Positions 1 to 11,004 of a DNA stretch of 64,000 bases are shown here, piece by piece. The DNA lies in assembly GCA_930367205.1 (NCBI GenBank), contig OV884011.1, forward strand, positions 172,433,226 through 172,497,225. The letters are read 5' to 3'. The first letter of the stretch is position 1, and each line of letters starts with the position of its first letter. The notes under the pieces are model-generated. The model did no database searches. It was not told the DNA's origin and saw nothing but the letters and a program-made list of their open reading frames with translations. The position numbers and the translations under genes are program-made. Origin of the DNA: Acanthosoma haemorrhoidale. Lineage: Eukaryota; Arthropoda; Insecta; Hemiptera; Acanthosomatidae.

Positions 1-1
1 T

Positions 2-97
2 CAGGACCGAATCTGGCCTGTGACATGTGTAACACACAATCTGTCCCTGGTGGCACATGTTACACCGCGCCATCGCATTGTGTGGTTGCGGTCGAGA
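2..97 (-). other. Open cysteine-rich frame at the window edge
   Basis: On the minus strand a frame is open for about 32 codons from just after a TGA near 98-103 and runs off the window. It contains RCNMC and VCYTC, two CxxC pairs seven residues apart, as in a small zinc-binding knuckle. The same DNA is also an imperfect inverted repeat, so the cysteine spacing could be chance. No family is recognised. It could be the edge of an exon or of a transposase tail. Confidence 0.15.
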
Positions 98-597
98 GCA
101 TCAGTCTCTCTCGTCACTGGCCCAACCGCAATGCTCCTATTGAACATGTGCAGTTTCCTCTAGGACCGTGTACACAAATAACACAGGGGTTGTAATACAG
201 CGTATGCATGATTTCCCACGAGTTTCACCAAGAAAAAAGTAAAATTACGCGTACATTACATTGGTGGATATATCACGATTTATAATTAGCTGTGGGGAAT
301 ACTCTGCTAAGGTTTAATAAAATTGCCTATAGAACCATAGGGGATATAAAATGTTAATATCATATAAAATACACCTGGGATCTACAACATGTAGCGTGCC
401 CGAAAATACGAAACGCGCACTGATACCAATGTTTAGCGTTCGGAAATACCACATATCAACAGTATGAAAACAATCAAACAAAATTGTTCCGTAACCTTTT
501 AGGCTCAGAAAAAAATGTCAAAGCTTTAAGCATCACTAATACTCCACTTTTTTGACTTCTTACAACACATACCTTATAACATCATGGATTGATATTA

Positions 598-713
598 GAC
601 AATTTAATACTTTTTTTTTTTTTTCTAAGCTCTCTAGTTAGAATTTTAGGGATAAATATAAAATATTTAGGGTGATCGGATCCTTGTACTAGGAGGACCT
701 GACAATTTAATAC
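598..713 (-). mobile_element. 90-bp 5'-truncated LINE tail with 13-bp target-site duplication
   Basis: A T-run (611-624) opens a segment matching the 3' end of the LINE tails at 20493-20732 and 49895-50180 (AGCTCTCTA..., then GATCCTTGTACTAGGAGGAC), so the element lies on the minus strand with its poly-A at 611. It is flanked by a perfect 13-bp direct repeat, GACAATTTAATAC, at 598-610 and 701-713. Only about 90 bp of element is left. This is the expected product of abortive target-primed reverse transcription. Confidence 0.85.
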
Positions 714-2204
714 TGTGATTTCCGAGTGTTACAAACGCATAGTGTACATTACAGGTCATCGAGTAGATACTGAACTAACCAGACTGTTTCCATATTTATA
801 AAACCAGATCATATGATATGCAAAGTAGGTGTTGCTCACAGAACCTACAGGCCTAAAGTTGAAGGGGGTCAAACGTTAGTTAGTCACAGGATAACTAACC
901 ATTTCATAACTATTTTATGACAAACTTGAAGCATAAAGTATCCTTTAAAAAAAAATTTAATAAAATCATAGTAAAAATTAAAAAAGTATTTTTTCAATGT
1001 TGGAAGTGTATATAGGTGTAAATTTTGTATTATGAAATGGTGAATATTACATGTACGTTATCGTACCAAAAAATGTTAATTAAACATATGAATGAATATG
1101 TATTAATAATCACAAAGTATAGTTTTATGGAAAACCAAGGCACAGAAAAAAAAACGTATTTTTTTCTTTAATCGCGTTAGTCGCTAACGACAAGAAGTAT
1201 AATTCTGAATGCGTTTTAATTGCCTCGGACTCATCCTAATATCACGCTACAAGAAACATGAATAATGATTCCTCTGCTTTGAAATAAAAAATTAATGCCA
1301 TCCGGCCTCAACTAACGAAAGGGAAGCGAATTAAAAAGAAGAGGATGAAAAAGATGAGACATAACTTTAAAAAAAAAAAAAGGGATACAGACAAAAAAAA
1401 CTAGACATGAAGAGTATTGATAATAAAGACAGAGCGAGAGGGGAGGGGCATGATTAGAGATAGGGCAGTGTGGGTAATTAGCACCCCCTGCCTTGGTACC
1501 TTCCTATTCAATTAGGGCGGTTTTTGCCTCCCTGTCTGTCCCACAAAGGAACACCCGACTTCCACATGCAAAAACACAAGAATGGAACCAAGTTCTGATG
1601 TCCCAGTCCGCTTTTTTTCCTTTTTTTTTAGTTATTTATGTCTAAACAGCTGGCCTCTCATACGGTTGGCAATGTTTTCCTTTTCGGTGATGAAAAGGGT
1701 GTCTTTTTTTTAAATCCCACGCGGATCCGACATAAAGCAAAATGTTTCTAATTGATACCCAAGCCCAAAGTGTCAAGAGGGACTAATGCTAAATAGTTTT
1801 GGGGGTGGGATATTCCTCCCACTGCTTCTTTGTAATAGAATCCTAGGATTGCGATATGAAAGCTTGCTGAAATTCTAAATCCACATTTCACAATGGTTAT
1901 TACAAAGTTGTGAGTTTACCAAAGTATCTAAGCCATTTATGGTTTTTACCTACATCATCAGGCCATACTTTGAGTCCTATGAAGTACTATCTTTAGCCAC
2001 CGGCTGATAGGAGGGTCTGGGGGGCACTGGTAGGCACCGGAGAAGATAGGCTCTGCTATCACAGGTGGGTCCCCCAAACGAGTCTAAATGCTCAAACAAC
2101 GGCGTAATCACTAGAGTTTTTCACGCTGAAGTAAATCCCGATAAACAAAGGTAGTTAAAATATGGTTAAAATAGTTTATGTACTATATTAACCTGTAATA
2201 TATA
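714..2204. other. Non-coding stretch
   Basis: No gene is seen. A GC-richer, non-repetitive patch at about 1430-1570 carries two TAATTAG/CAATTAG cores and could be a regulatory element, but nothing proves it. The rest is AT-rich with A and T runs. Confidence 0.5.
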
Positions 2205-2376
2205 AGTTAAAGTCAGGAGTATGACTGTATTGTAAATAAATACGATCATGGGATGTAAACAACCCATCCTATATGTGTAGGATTGTCGGAATAATAAAAG
2301 TTAGTCTTTATGTTGAGCCCAAGTGTTTCCCTCTTTCTCTTTTTATCAAATCTTTACCAGCGGAGATTAACTTATA
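2201..2376 (+). mobile_element. Solo LTR of a gypsy-like retrotransposon, with TATA target duplications
   Basis: The LTR spans 2205-2372 (168 bp). It begins AGTTAA and ends TTAACT, the inverted termini typical of gypsy-group LTRs, and is flanked by TATA at 2201-2204 and 2373-2376. Its sequence closely matches, in reverse complement, the 3' LTR at 56723-56903, including GTAAATAAATACGATCATGG and the CTCTTTCTCTTTTTATCAAA stretch near the end. No internal retroelement sequence adjoins it, so it is best read as the product of LTR-LTR recombination. The flanking TATA is low complexity, so the 4-bp duplication alone is weak evidence. The LTR match is the strong part. Confidence 0.85.
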
Positions 2377-3612
2377 CTATAAATAATATATACTATGAAA
2401 ATATATTATCTATTATCTCAGCTAAAAGTCTCTTTAAAATTTTATTTTTTTACTTCACGGGGTTAGATATTTACAAATATTACAAAACAATACTTTTTTT
2501 TAGGCGGGGGTTAAGTGATTTCCATTGAGTGTCGTAGCCAAACTAATAAAATTGACTGTTGTTGAACCGAGGCACAAAGTTTTTCACAATAATTTATTGG
2601 GTTTTTACGGAATTCATACCTAGATAGATTATATGTATATTATTAATAAAAAAATTTCTTGCATACAATGGCCAGGGTACTAATATATAGTTGTATAATT
2701 ATATACTTGTTATATTATGTATTATAGGTATCTGTATATTATAGATTTATGTATGAAATCAAGTAAGATCTTATAGGAAGATTGTTGAGAAACTAAATGA
2801 TTGAAAACAGTAGCGCAGGTAGAAAACCATAAGAATGTTTCGGAAAATGTAAATAATCCCCCCTTTGTAGATTGTTTTCTTTTTGAGTTTAAAGAATGCA
2901 GGGGCTCTGTGGAATGGTCCGCTTCGTAAGTATGAATAAAAATTATGATGAAAAATTCGCTTACAAATTGTGAGTTACTCTCGTCCTACACTCACCAGAT
3001 TTTTGATGAGAAAGAAGCTGATTTAGGAGGCTATCAACAAGATAAAGAGGCAAGCAACAGTTATGCACAAAAAGAGACTACTGTAAAATGTACGACCTAT
3101 CAGTCTTGTAGGGGAGATCATTAGAGATAAGCCTGCTACATCCCATCCGCAGGGGGGTGGGTAAACTCCTTCATTAGCGTGTTAGCGTATGGCATGAATG
3201 GACATGAACGCTCTTAAAGAGTTCTTAACCTTGAATAAACAGGTTTTTAGTTGAAACAATTATTAGTACAGAAATAGCGTAATTGATAAATAAAATGATT
3301 ATTCAATTATAGTTTATCGAGGTTCACGTAATATCTGCCGAGACCGACAAGAGAACCTCTCACTTTATACAGGTACATCATTGTATGATCTACGACAAAT
3401 TTACACCAACCCAGACATGAAATTGACTGATATAACGAGTTTTATTGTTGAGACTGACCATGTGTATTAACAGGTGGAACGCAGGGGTATTGCTCTCCAA
3501 AACGATCTTTAATATTTTGATTGAAATCCAATGAATGGTAAAAAATTTTTTTTTTTGTATTGGAGTTAATAAGTTGAAGGGGATTTATTTTAGTTTGTCT
3601 TTGACAAAAACT
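2377..3612. other. Non-coding stretch
   Basis: AT-rich DNA with no coding signal. It lies downstream of the Ig gene (minus strand) and beyond its likely 3' end. Confidence 0.5.
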
Positions 3613-4111
3613 TTTATTTAGGGAGGGTTTCTAACCCATATGATAGATTTATTAGTCATCAACAAAAAACAAAATTATACTGCAGGAAAAATGTTCATGG
3701 TTTGATTTCTAATAATTGTAATTATTTTAATTTAAAAAAAACATTACACCCCCCTCCTTTAAAAAAAAACAATTTTTGTCTGCTTTCCAGGTCTAAGGTA
3801 ACATTTTGTTCTAAGGTCTAAGGTCAGTCTGCAAGGGACACGCTATTACTGAGAGTATTATTGTTGTGAGCAGGAGTTGCCATAGGGACAGTGGGTCCTC
3901 CGCAACTGATATTAAGGGGTGTGCGACCCCCTTCAACCCCCCTACGAATTATTCCACGTCAATACACATGCTCCACAGCCACCCGCTATTTTTTGTACTG
4001 CGTAGCCGGTGCGGCAGGCGGTGTCGGCATTCAACTGCCGCTCCGCTAAAGGCGCTACTGAAAAGTCATTTCACTCCGTCAGCAGAGTCCAGTTAGCCAC
4101 GAATGAACTTA
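3613..4111 (-). other. Probable 3' untranslated region of the Ig-superfamily gene
   Basis: This follows the TGA of the last predicted exon. Minus-strand AATAAA motifs lie at 3648-3653 and 3613-3618, giving plausible poly-A signals about 460-500 bases after the stop. The sequence from 3860 to 4111 is GC-richer than its surroundings and free of recognised repeats, as expected for a transcribed exon. The end point is inferred only from the signals. Confidence 0.35.
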
Positions 4112-4182
4112 TCAGTCGTATCCGCCCCTATTGGCAGTGACGGTATAGTTTATCAGGGCCGTGGGGAACTGCTTCAGTGCTC
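4112..4182 (-). CDS. Ig-superfamily gene, predicted last coding exon
   Basis: A pyrimidine-rich acceptor (TTCTCTCTTTGGCAG) precedes this exon on the minus strand. Read in phase 1, as the preceding exon (6705-6821) requires, it encodes 22 residues beginning GALKQFPTAL and ending GGYD before TGA at 4112-4114. An Asn-Tyr-Thr sequon is present. The tail is hydrophilic, with no transmembrane helix and no GPI-type hydrophobic end, so this isoform would be secreted or attached in some other way. A second frame is open for a similar length (phase 2), so the assignment rests on the splice phase. An alternative 3' exon carrying a membrane anchor could exist elsewhere. Confidence 0.5.
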
Positions 4183-5154
4183 CTGCCAAAGAGAGAACCA
4201 AGGTGTAAGAAAATTGATAACTGCCCTGGCCTCCAAGTCCCAGGGATAAAGTTTCAATTAGTTTCCTGGTGCTAAGTGAAAAAGTTCTTCGACCTATAAG
4301 AGATTACGATTGGTCTACTGCACAGTATTACAATTGCATACGACTCAGTTACAGTCGGACCAACACTCTATGCCGGTTCTGTAGCAATATAGATGATAAT
4401 TTTTACTTTGACACATCCAATGAAACAATATTACATTATCTAGGCTCATATATAAGAAATATTTCATTCATTTTATGTGTCAGTTTGATTGTGCCGTATT
4501 CAAAAACGCATAGTTTTAAATAAATGTATTTAGTAAACATTATTTTAAAATTTGCACTTGCACAGCATCTCTTGGGAATGTGCCGGGAACTACCCGGCCT
4601 TGGATTAACAATTATTTAGACACTTTCTAGCTGTACATGCGAGATTTTTTAACTTTCATTAATTTTTTTTAGCTTTAAATATTTAAAAGAGGACGTTGTC
4701 CCTCCTGGTAGCAGTCATAACTCAAAATAATGATTGATAGGAGCTTTGTGTACATCACGTCATGAAGTTGGGTTTGCTCAGAGCGAAGTGTTCTATTTTT
4801 TTCCCAAATAACTTAGTGAATAACATTATTTCGTAAATATAATATTACATGATTAATATAATATAATGTTGAAGCAAATTAATAAATTACTAATATTATT
4901 AACAATAAATATTAAATCCTAATTTCTATTGTTCTATTTCACAAATGATAGGAAAAAAAAAAGGCAGTTCAAAATATTTTTCAAAATATAAGGTTTGAAA
5001 TAGGACTTCGATCGTATTAATGCAAAACGTTTGTTTAAAACAATAATTTATTGTATTATCTACAACATAGGTGAGATTAGCTTATTTATTTTGGATAAAA
5101 AAAAAATCTATTTCGTTAAAATGAATACAATGGTGAAGGACTTTTTAATTAAAG

Positions 5155-5345
5155 TCAAGGGTATCCCAAGACTCCGCTTACTCTCTCGGTTGCGAAGGGG
5201 GTGATAACCATGTGGATTCGGAAGGTCTCTGGGCTGTTTGAAAATACTGAATGAATGTGCGAGTGGATGAAGTAGATATGTCTGAATGAGAAAATTGATC
5301 ACAGGTACTTATTGCCCAATAAAATGCAGATTGTAATTTCCTCGG
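5155..5345 (+). mobile_element. Jockey-type LINE 3'-UTR fragment
   Basis: This matches the 3' part of the LINE copies at 44165-44910 (plus) and 37402-37793 (minus): CCAAGACTCCGCTT, ACCATGTGGATT, GTCTCTGGGCTGTTTG and the terminal GCAGATTGTAAT in the same order. No coding part is retained. It lies in the 2.5-kb intron between the last two predicted Ig-gene exons, in the opposite orientation to the gene. Confidence 0.75.
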
Positions 5346-6704
5346 ATTAAAGATTGTTAAAATCTTAACATTAACTATGTTCTATTAAAATATTATTTTT
5401 CATTACGAAAAACCGTCAGTTTTACGCTCTTGTTTATGGCAATAATATTATAACTGAGGTAGAGTTTTGTTATTTAATCTCGATATAATATTATCCAGAG
5501 TGGTCCACAGGACATTGAGTTTTCGACTGTTCCTCATTAAATTTAACTAGTCTACTGATGCACCCATCAGAAACCGTTGAAATTTATGAAAAGTGAATAT
5601 TTTATATTGGAATGTAAAAAATTTCATGCGAACCAAATTCACCTCTCAATATCAATGTTTAATGCTTACTTGCGAATAATCAAACTATGCCTGGAAATCA
5701 TATTTTAATAATTTTAGTTAGCAATATGAAGTGAATTTTATACGTATGAAGGGCAAATATAATAAGTAGTTATACTTCCAAAAATAGCGATATTCATCAT
5801 ATTACCATGAATTAAAAGTAAAATAGTTTAGTCATTAGTCACAAAACTAATAATGTAGCCATTAAAGTGTTCCTATAGTAACATTTATTTTTTTAATAGT
5901 GATGTTCAGATGTTTTTAAGAATAAAAGATAATAAATAATAAAGTATCTTGATGAGCAGGTTTAAAGATTCATAAAGTTTGTTTTATTTATTTCACAATG
6001 CAATAGAAAACCACACACCACATAGTTAATTTCTACAAATGCCCAAAAACCATAGCTTGTCTAAATGGTAGTAAGAATACATGCTGCGAAAGTTCGAATT
6101 TGGTATAATGCTGACATACAAATTATTACAAAATGACAACAATAACTACAAAAAAACAAATTCTACTCTTTATGTGCCATGGTTTAATGCATGGCGAGAA
6201 AAAATAGACAAACACTAATTAGAAAATGTAAACTGGCTGTCGGATTTTCTTTTTTTTTTTTTGTAATTATGGTCGATCATAAATATTTATCTTTCTTGAA
6301 AAGAAAATGTGACCAGTAAAAAGTTTTTGAAGCATTACTTGACCCATAAGATATTTTACAACAGTGGAGTAAACTCGAATGCACAGGGGGAAAGTCTTCA
6401 CCCCTCTAGATATCTTACATTCACCCATAAGAAATAAACATATTTGAAATACAAGTTGCTACAACAGATAATATTATATCAGGTATGTTATTACATCGGT
6501 CACTGATCACAAAAAAAGAGGCACTCACAAAACAACTTATCAAACAAGACTCACACTCATCACACAAACGTACTTTGAAAATTACCTTAGGCATGACAAA
6601 AAACAAAATGAATGCCCCTCAAGAAATATTCGAAAGAAGTACCAGAGGATGCAATTGCGTCATTAACTATAGCTGTGCCCACCACCTGACAACATGCCCC
6701 TTAC
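5346..6704. other. Intronic non-coding DNA
   Basis: Most of the intron between the exons at 6705-6821 and 4112-4182. Apart from the LINE fragment just below it, I see no exon or recognisable element, only A/T runs. Confidence 0.5.
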
Positions 6705-6821
6705 CATGGATGAAGAATAGATCTGGATCGTAATGTTTCGGTACAGTCACTTCCTCTTCGTAAGTAGATCTTGCTGTGGATCTCAAGTCCCGTGGGCTAA
6801 CGGTTGTGGTCTTGGGAGAAG
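6705..6821 (-). CDS. Ig-superfamily gene, linker exon
   Basis: A 117-bp exon with strong signals: acceptor TTGTTGTTTCTGTCCAG and donor CATG|GTAAGG. It enters and leaves in phase 1, so it adds 39 codons and could be skipped without changing frame. Together with the last base of the upstream exon it reads PSPKTTTVSPRDLRSTARS and on to a run containing YEEEVTVPKHYDPD and FFIHG. The Ser/Thr/Pro-rich start looks like a hinge or O-glycosylated stalk after the Ig domain. There is no stop in the required frame. The small 362-bp intron to the Ig exon at 7184-7368 supports them being one gene. Confidence 0.75.
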
Positions 6822-7183
6822 CTGGACAGAAACAACAACACAACCTCTATCTCAATAGCTGTCCTCAACAACAATCCCACCTCTCAGTTTTAATATGTTA
6901 TTTTTATTAGTATAAAAACAAAACATAAAACTAATTAAGATAGACATGCAATGAGGCAACAAAAGCTTACAATATAATGTATGTGAATTTAAAATTTATT
7001 TTAATCAAATGACTTGTAACTAGAGAAATAATATTACTGTGAAACATTTTGAAAATAATTACAAGCTTTGTGACCTCAAGATACCCGTCAAGTATAAAGC
7101 GAATATGTTTGTATTAGATATTGAAGCACAACACGTGAAATTAGTGAATAAATTAGTAGTACAAGAAATTAACTTAGACTTAC

Positions 7184-7368
7184 GTCGTGGGTAGATGAAG
7201 GTAGACTTCTGCATGGTGTAGTTCGTTTCAGGAACATTCAAAATGCAGTTGAAGGTGATCTGTTCAGGTAAGTCTTTTACATTGAGTTGAAGCTTCGCCT
7301 CAATATCATAAAGGCCTTCTTTTGATACCCTTTCGATTTGTAAAGGTAAATTTGGTAAGTTTTTCAGC
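7184..7368 (-). CDS. Ig-superfamily gene, second half of an Ig-like domain
   Basis: A 185-bp exon between acceptor CTTGACTGTTTCAG and donor CGAC|GTAAGT. It starts at codon position 3 and ends after position 1, exactly complementing the exon at 19982-20096 (which ends after two bases of a codon) and the exon at 6705-6821. The translation includes GLYDIEAKLQLNV and ITFNCILNVPETNY. This is the E-F-G strand region of an Ig domain, where the Cys in ITFNC is the second disulphide partner and ETNYT is a glycosylation sequon. The spacing to the first Cys in the upstream exon is 58 residues, normal for Ig folds. I cannot assign the subfamily. Confidence 0.85.
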
Positions 7369-9013
7369 CTGAAACAGTCAAGAAATAGACATTTATTCAT
7401 ACATTTCCATAATAAACCTAGGTAAAAATGGATTTAGGCTATAGTAAAATTTTGTAATTGTAAATAAAACCATGCTAAGTACGTAAAACAATAAGGGCTC
7501 GCCGTCGGGATTACCTTGACGAGGATAAATATTTGTATAAGTGACTTTTTTTATGCTAGTGAATTGCACTCAAACATTCTTTAATGGTATGATGGGATAG
7601 TCGGTCTACAAAACCCCCAAGTTACGTGACCCGTTCATCTAAGGGTGACTGGATTGAAAATGGGCTTAACATCCAGCTCTGTGAGGGTCAAAGCTGAAGT
7701 AGAATGATGGACAACAATGGCTCACGAGCATTAATTATCCTTCCAGATGATATGCCATAAAACATCATTACTTGAATGCACAAAAAAAAAATGTGGACAC
7801 ATAGAATAAAACCTCAAAAAAACTAAATTTCTAGATGTGTTCCTATTTACCATTCCAGTTTCGGTTCAAATCCCCATACGGGGAGAGTCCTCTGTATTTT
7901 ACCTTTCTAAATAGAACTGGATTTATAGAGATCGGCTAAGCCACTCCTTCCTAATAAGTAAATAATGCCATAAAACATCAATTACATAAAAAAAACTCTA
8001 CAAACATTCTTCAACAAATTATAATAAAATTAAAAAAAAAGAATTTGATTTGTACAAAACGCTTGTCTCAAACGTAACGCGGTTCAAACCACTAGTTTAC
8101 CGTGATAAAGTGAAGGTCCGGTTAAGAAGACCATGTTCGATAATCCAAAATGCCTTAATGAAATATTATTTCTAAATGCAATTTCATAGAGTACTTAGCC
8201 TGATAAGGTTAGCACCCCAAGCACTCAAGAGGTTAGGCCAAGCTAACCACTGCGTTTATGCCCACAATAACCATTTTTTCAATTGACTGTGAAATATCGT
8301 TTCTACGGCTCTTGTTATTAGGTTTAGGTAGTAGAAGTTAAATCCAAATATTCCACCCAGAATTGAATAATAAACTAATTTAATACCTAAATCGAAAAGC
8401 AAATTGTAAACATTTTTGCTAGGTTGAAAATCATTAAAACTAAAAAAGCGGAAAAAAGTTGTATTTCCGGGGGGGGGGGGGTTGGATTAATATGGGCAAA
8501 TCTAAAATTGTTTTCAGTTTTCTACTGAACGGAGATGGTTGTCTGTGTTGTGTACTTGGCACTGATGATTTAGTTAAAGAATGTCTACTAATGGGAAACA
8601 CAAGCAGACTTAGAGGTTAAAGAACCAGGTCAAGAAAATAAACAGCAGTCGCGTATTTTGATTTAATGCTGTGATTTGAAGGTAATAACCCATACAAGTC
8701 GGTTTTCTTATTCATTTCTGTTCGACTGTTTTTTTTTGAAACCCTTAAAACAAGAATAATATTTAAGGAAGGCATAGGGCTCCTTTTAGCAATACACAGG
8801 AAATAACGTTTTTTATTCAAATAGAATTCTTGAACCCTCGTTAAAATGTTCATGTTCACATGTTTATAAATATCTCTGATAAGAGCTAGTAATAAAACAT
8901 GTTCATATTCTAGTTAGATAAAACAAAGGATATATAAATAAAAATAACTTGTGATAGAATGAATAAAAATATGCCAAGTCCCCTAAACATGTATACAAAT
9001 AAAGGATCTTTAT
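7369..9013. other. Intronic non-coding DNA
   Basis: Lower part of the 12.6-kb intron between the two halves of the Ig domain. It contains a 12-G homopolymer near 8470 and a pair of 16-bp direct repeats (separate entry). No exon is seen. Confidence 0.5.
7752..7980. repeat. Pair of 16-bp perfect direct repeats flanking ~197 bp
   Basis: ATGCCATAAAACATCA occurs at 7752-7767 and again at 7965-7980. The enclosed segment holds GGTTCAAATCCCC near 7863, which resembles a tRNA B box. Target-site duplications around a tRNA-derived SINE would look like this, but no matching A box or clear poly-A end is seen, so the nature of the insert is open. Confidence 0.4.
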
Positions 9014-9279
9014 AATTGAAGGGTTTGCTGCAAAAAGGAGGTAGCTCCAATTTTTCCATTTGTTGGGAAACCAAACAAAACGTTTAAAAAATTCAAATTT
9101 TAAGTTATGTAAAAATATTTTTGTTGCTTACTTTCAATTATGGTGTTTACATATTACGATTGGAGCTGCATCCTTTTTGTGCCAAATAAAAGAGGTTTTT
9201 TTTTGACACAAGAAAGTGTTGCTAACTCCCAACAGCTATGGGATGGAGCTACCTCCTTTTTGCAGCAAACCCTTCAATT
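9014..9279. mobile_element. MITE with 36-bp perfect terminal inverted repeats
   Basis: Positions 9014-9049 (AATTGAAGGGTTTGCTGCAA...) are the exact reverse complement of 9244-9279. The element is 266 bp and has no transposase, as expected for a non-autonomous DNA transposon. A degenerate version of the right arm (GATTGGAGCTGCATCCTTTTTG) lies inside at about 9160-9185. The terminal AATT is palindromic and could itself be the target duplication; no longer flanking duplication is visible. The superfamily is not determined. It lies in the 12.6-kb intron of the Ig gene. Confidence 0.85.
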
Positions 9280-10577
9280 GTTACTAGCTAGTATGACTAA
9301 TCCAAACAGTATAATTGATGAAACTGGTAAACTTTCTGTCTTCTCAAACTTGGTGCGAATGAAAAATTTCCCACTTCCACATTTAATTTCGGACTGGGTA
9401 TTCCGGTGAAACTGTCAAATTTGAGAAGAACCAGGGAAGTAGCTGAGCCGAGTGAAATATTGCGAGGAGCTAAGGTTACCAACCACAAATAACCTGAGGT
9501 CCCTGTCCTCGGCTTAATCAAGGTGCCACCTGATGAATGCCCGCCCCCTAGGGTGCCTTATATTCGCCAGCGTTAAATTCTTGGTGGGGGGGGCCCTAAA
9601 GTTAATCCTAGACCAGTAACTCAACGGGGTCTGTTTACACTGCCGGCTCTCTATTTACCCCCTCTCCTTTCTACCTTAGCCAGGGCAAATACTTTACTTA
9701 AATATATCACTCCTTTCAGCAGGCTCCAACTCCCTCCTCCCTACTACTTCTTCTGGAATCTTCTTTCGGGAAGAAAATAGTTTCCCTTGGTCGATACGGT
9801 AAATTCTCGAATCTACTTGACGAGCCCAAATGGAGTAGGTTAAACATAAAACAGCAATGTGGAATCGTGTTTTGTCTACCTATATCGACCCTTGAAATAA
9901 TCTAGTGGAATGTTTTATCAGCATTTTTGTATTTTTTTAGCTCTCTCAGCCTCAAATGTGTTTCCAGTGACTAGAAAGAACAAAAAAATAAAGTAGTTTT
10001 CGACTAGTACCCTTTACCTAAGGAATTAATAAACGCTAAAGAGTAAACATTCTCTCATATTTGAATGGGAAACTTAACTCAAATTAGTAGAGGCTAAAGG
10101 GTTGTTGGCTGACAGATATCAGATACGCAAAGCAGAATATATTTTTATTATTGATTCAAGATATATCTTATTATTTTATTCTATATATTTTATTACATTC
10201 AACGTAAACCTTTTTAATTGTATTCGGCATATATATACTTCTTATATCACTTGATATTTTTCAAAGAAACATTTTAGCTGTGTGACCTCTTAGATTTGTG
10301 GTGCTAGGGTAACAGGTACTAAATACCTTTTACCAAAGATATGTACTGATATGAGTGATGTATGTTTCTTTTGTTCTTTAGTATGATGTTATATATGTAA
10401 TATGTTAGGCTTAGCACCTGTAATCGCCTTTTCCTTTTAACATATCTTACATTTTTGAAAAAGTATCACATCCTTGATTTCATAGAGATTTTCAGGTTCC
10501 TCCAAATTTTCCACGTTTTCTCCAAGATCCATACTCTTCCAGTGCACGTTGCGTATAGAATAATTTGTAGTTTAGCC
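9280..10577. other. Intronic non-coding DNA
   Basis: There is no gene. A GC-richer patch at about 9395-9690 is non-coding in all frames and ends in pyrimidine-rich DNA. It could be an old repeat or a conserved element. The remainder is AT-rich. Confidence 0.45.
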
Positions 10578-10613
10578 TTTTTTTTTTTGGCACTTCCTGA
10601 GGCTGAGCCTCAA

Positions 10614-10714
10614 ACGGGCTTGCCCCACAAGCCCGTGAAGCGAGCTCATGGGGTTACGTAGCCCGTGGTGCGCGTATTCCGGTGCAATGGGATTGTTGCA
10701 CCGGTCAGCGCACC
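10614..10714. repeat. Two strong hairpins in the LINE 3' UTR
   Basis: ACGGGCTTG (10614-10622) pairs perfectly with 10628-10636 around a 5-base loop. Next, GGTGCGC (10667-10673) pairs with 10708-10714, enclosing CCGGTGCAA (10679-10687) paired with 10696-10704 around an 8-base loop. A smaller GAGGCT/AGCCTC palindrome lies at 10599-10611. All lie between the coding end and the poly-A tract of the R1-like LINE, where reverse transcriptases of some LINEs recognise RNA structure. Confidence 0.7.
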
Positions 10715-11004
10715 TTGAGTAATACTGTTTTTCGTTCTTTATTTTTCAAAATCAACACATAGAAAACAAAACAAAATAAAAACTTTTACTTAAATCTACT
10801 TTGTACTTTTCTTTTTTTTTTTGTCCTTATAGCCAGTATCCTTAATCTATTTACAATATTTACAGATCCGTTAACTATACTAATATCTTACTACTATACT
10901 TAAGTGCTATATTTACAAGGGGTGTGCATCCTCTATCCCCCTATAACTAAACTTATATCTAACCATAGGCTACTCAGTCCTACCTTATATCTATATGTAC
11001 ATAT

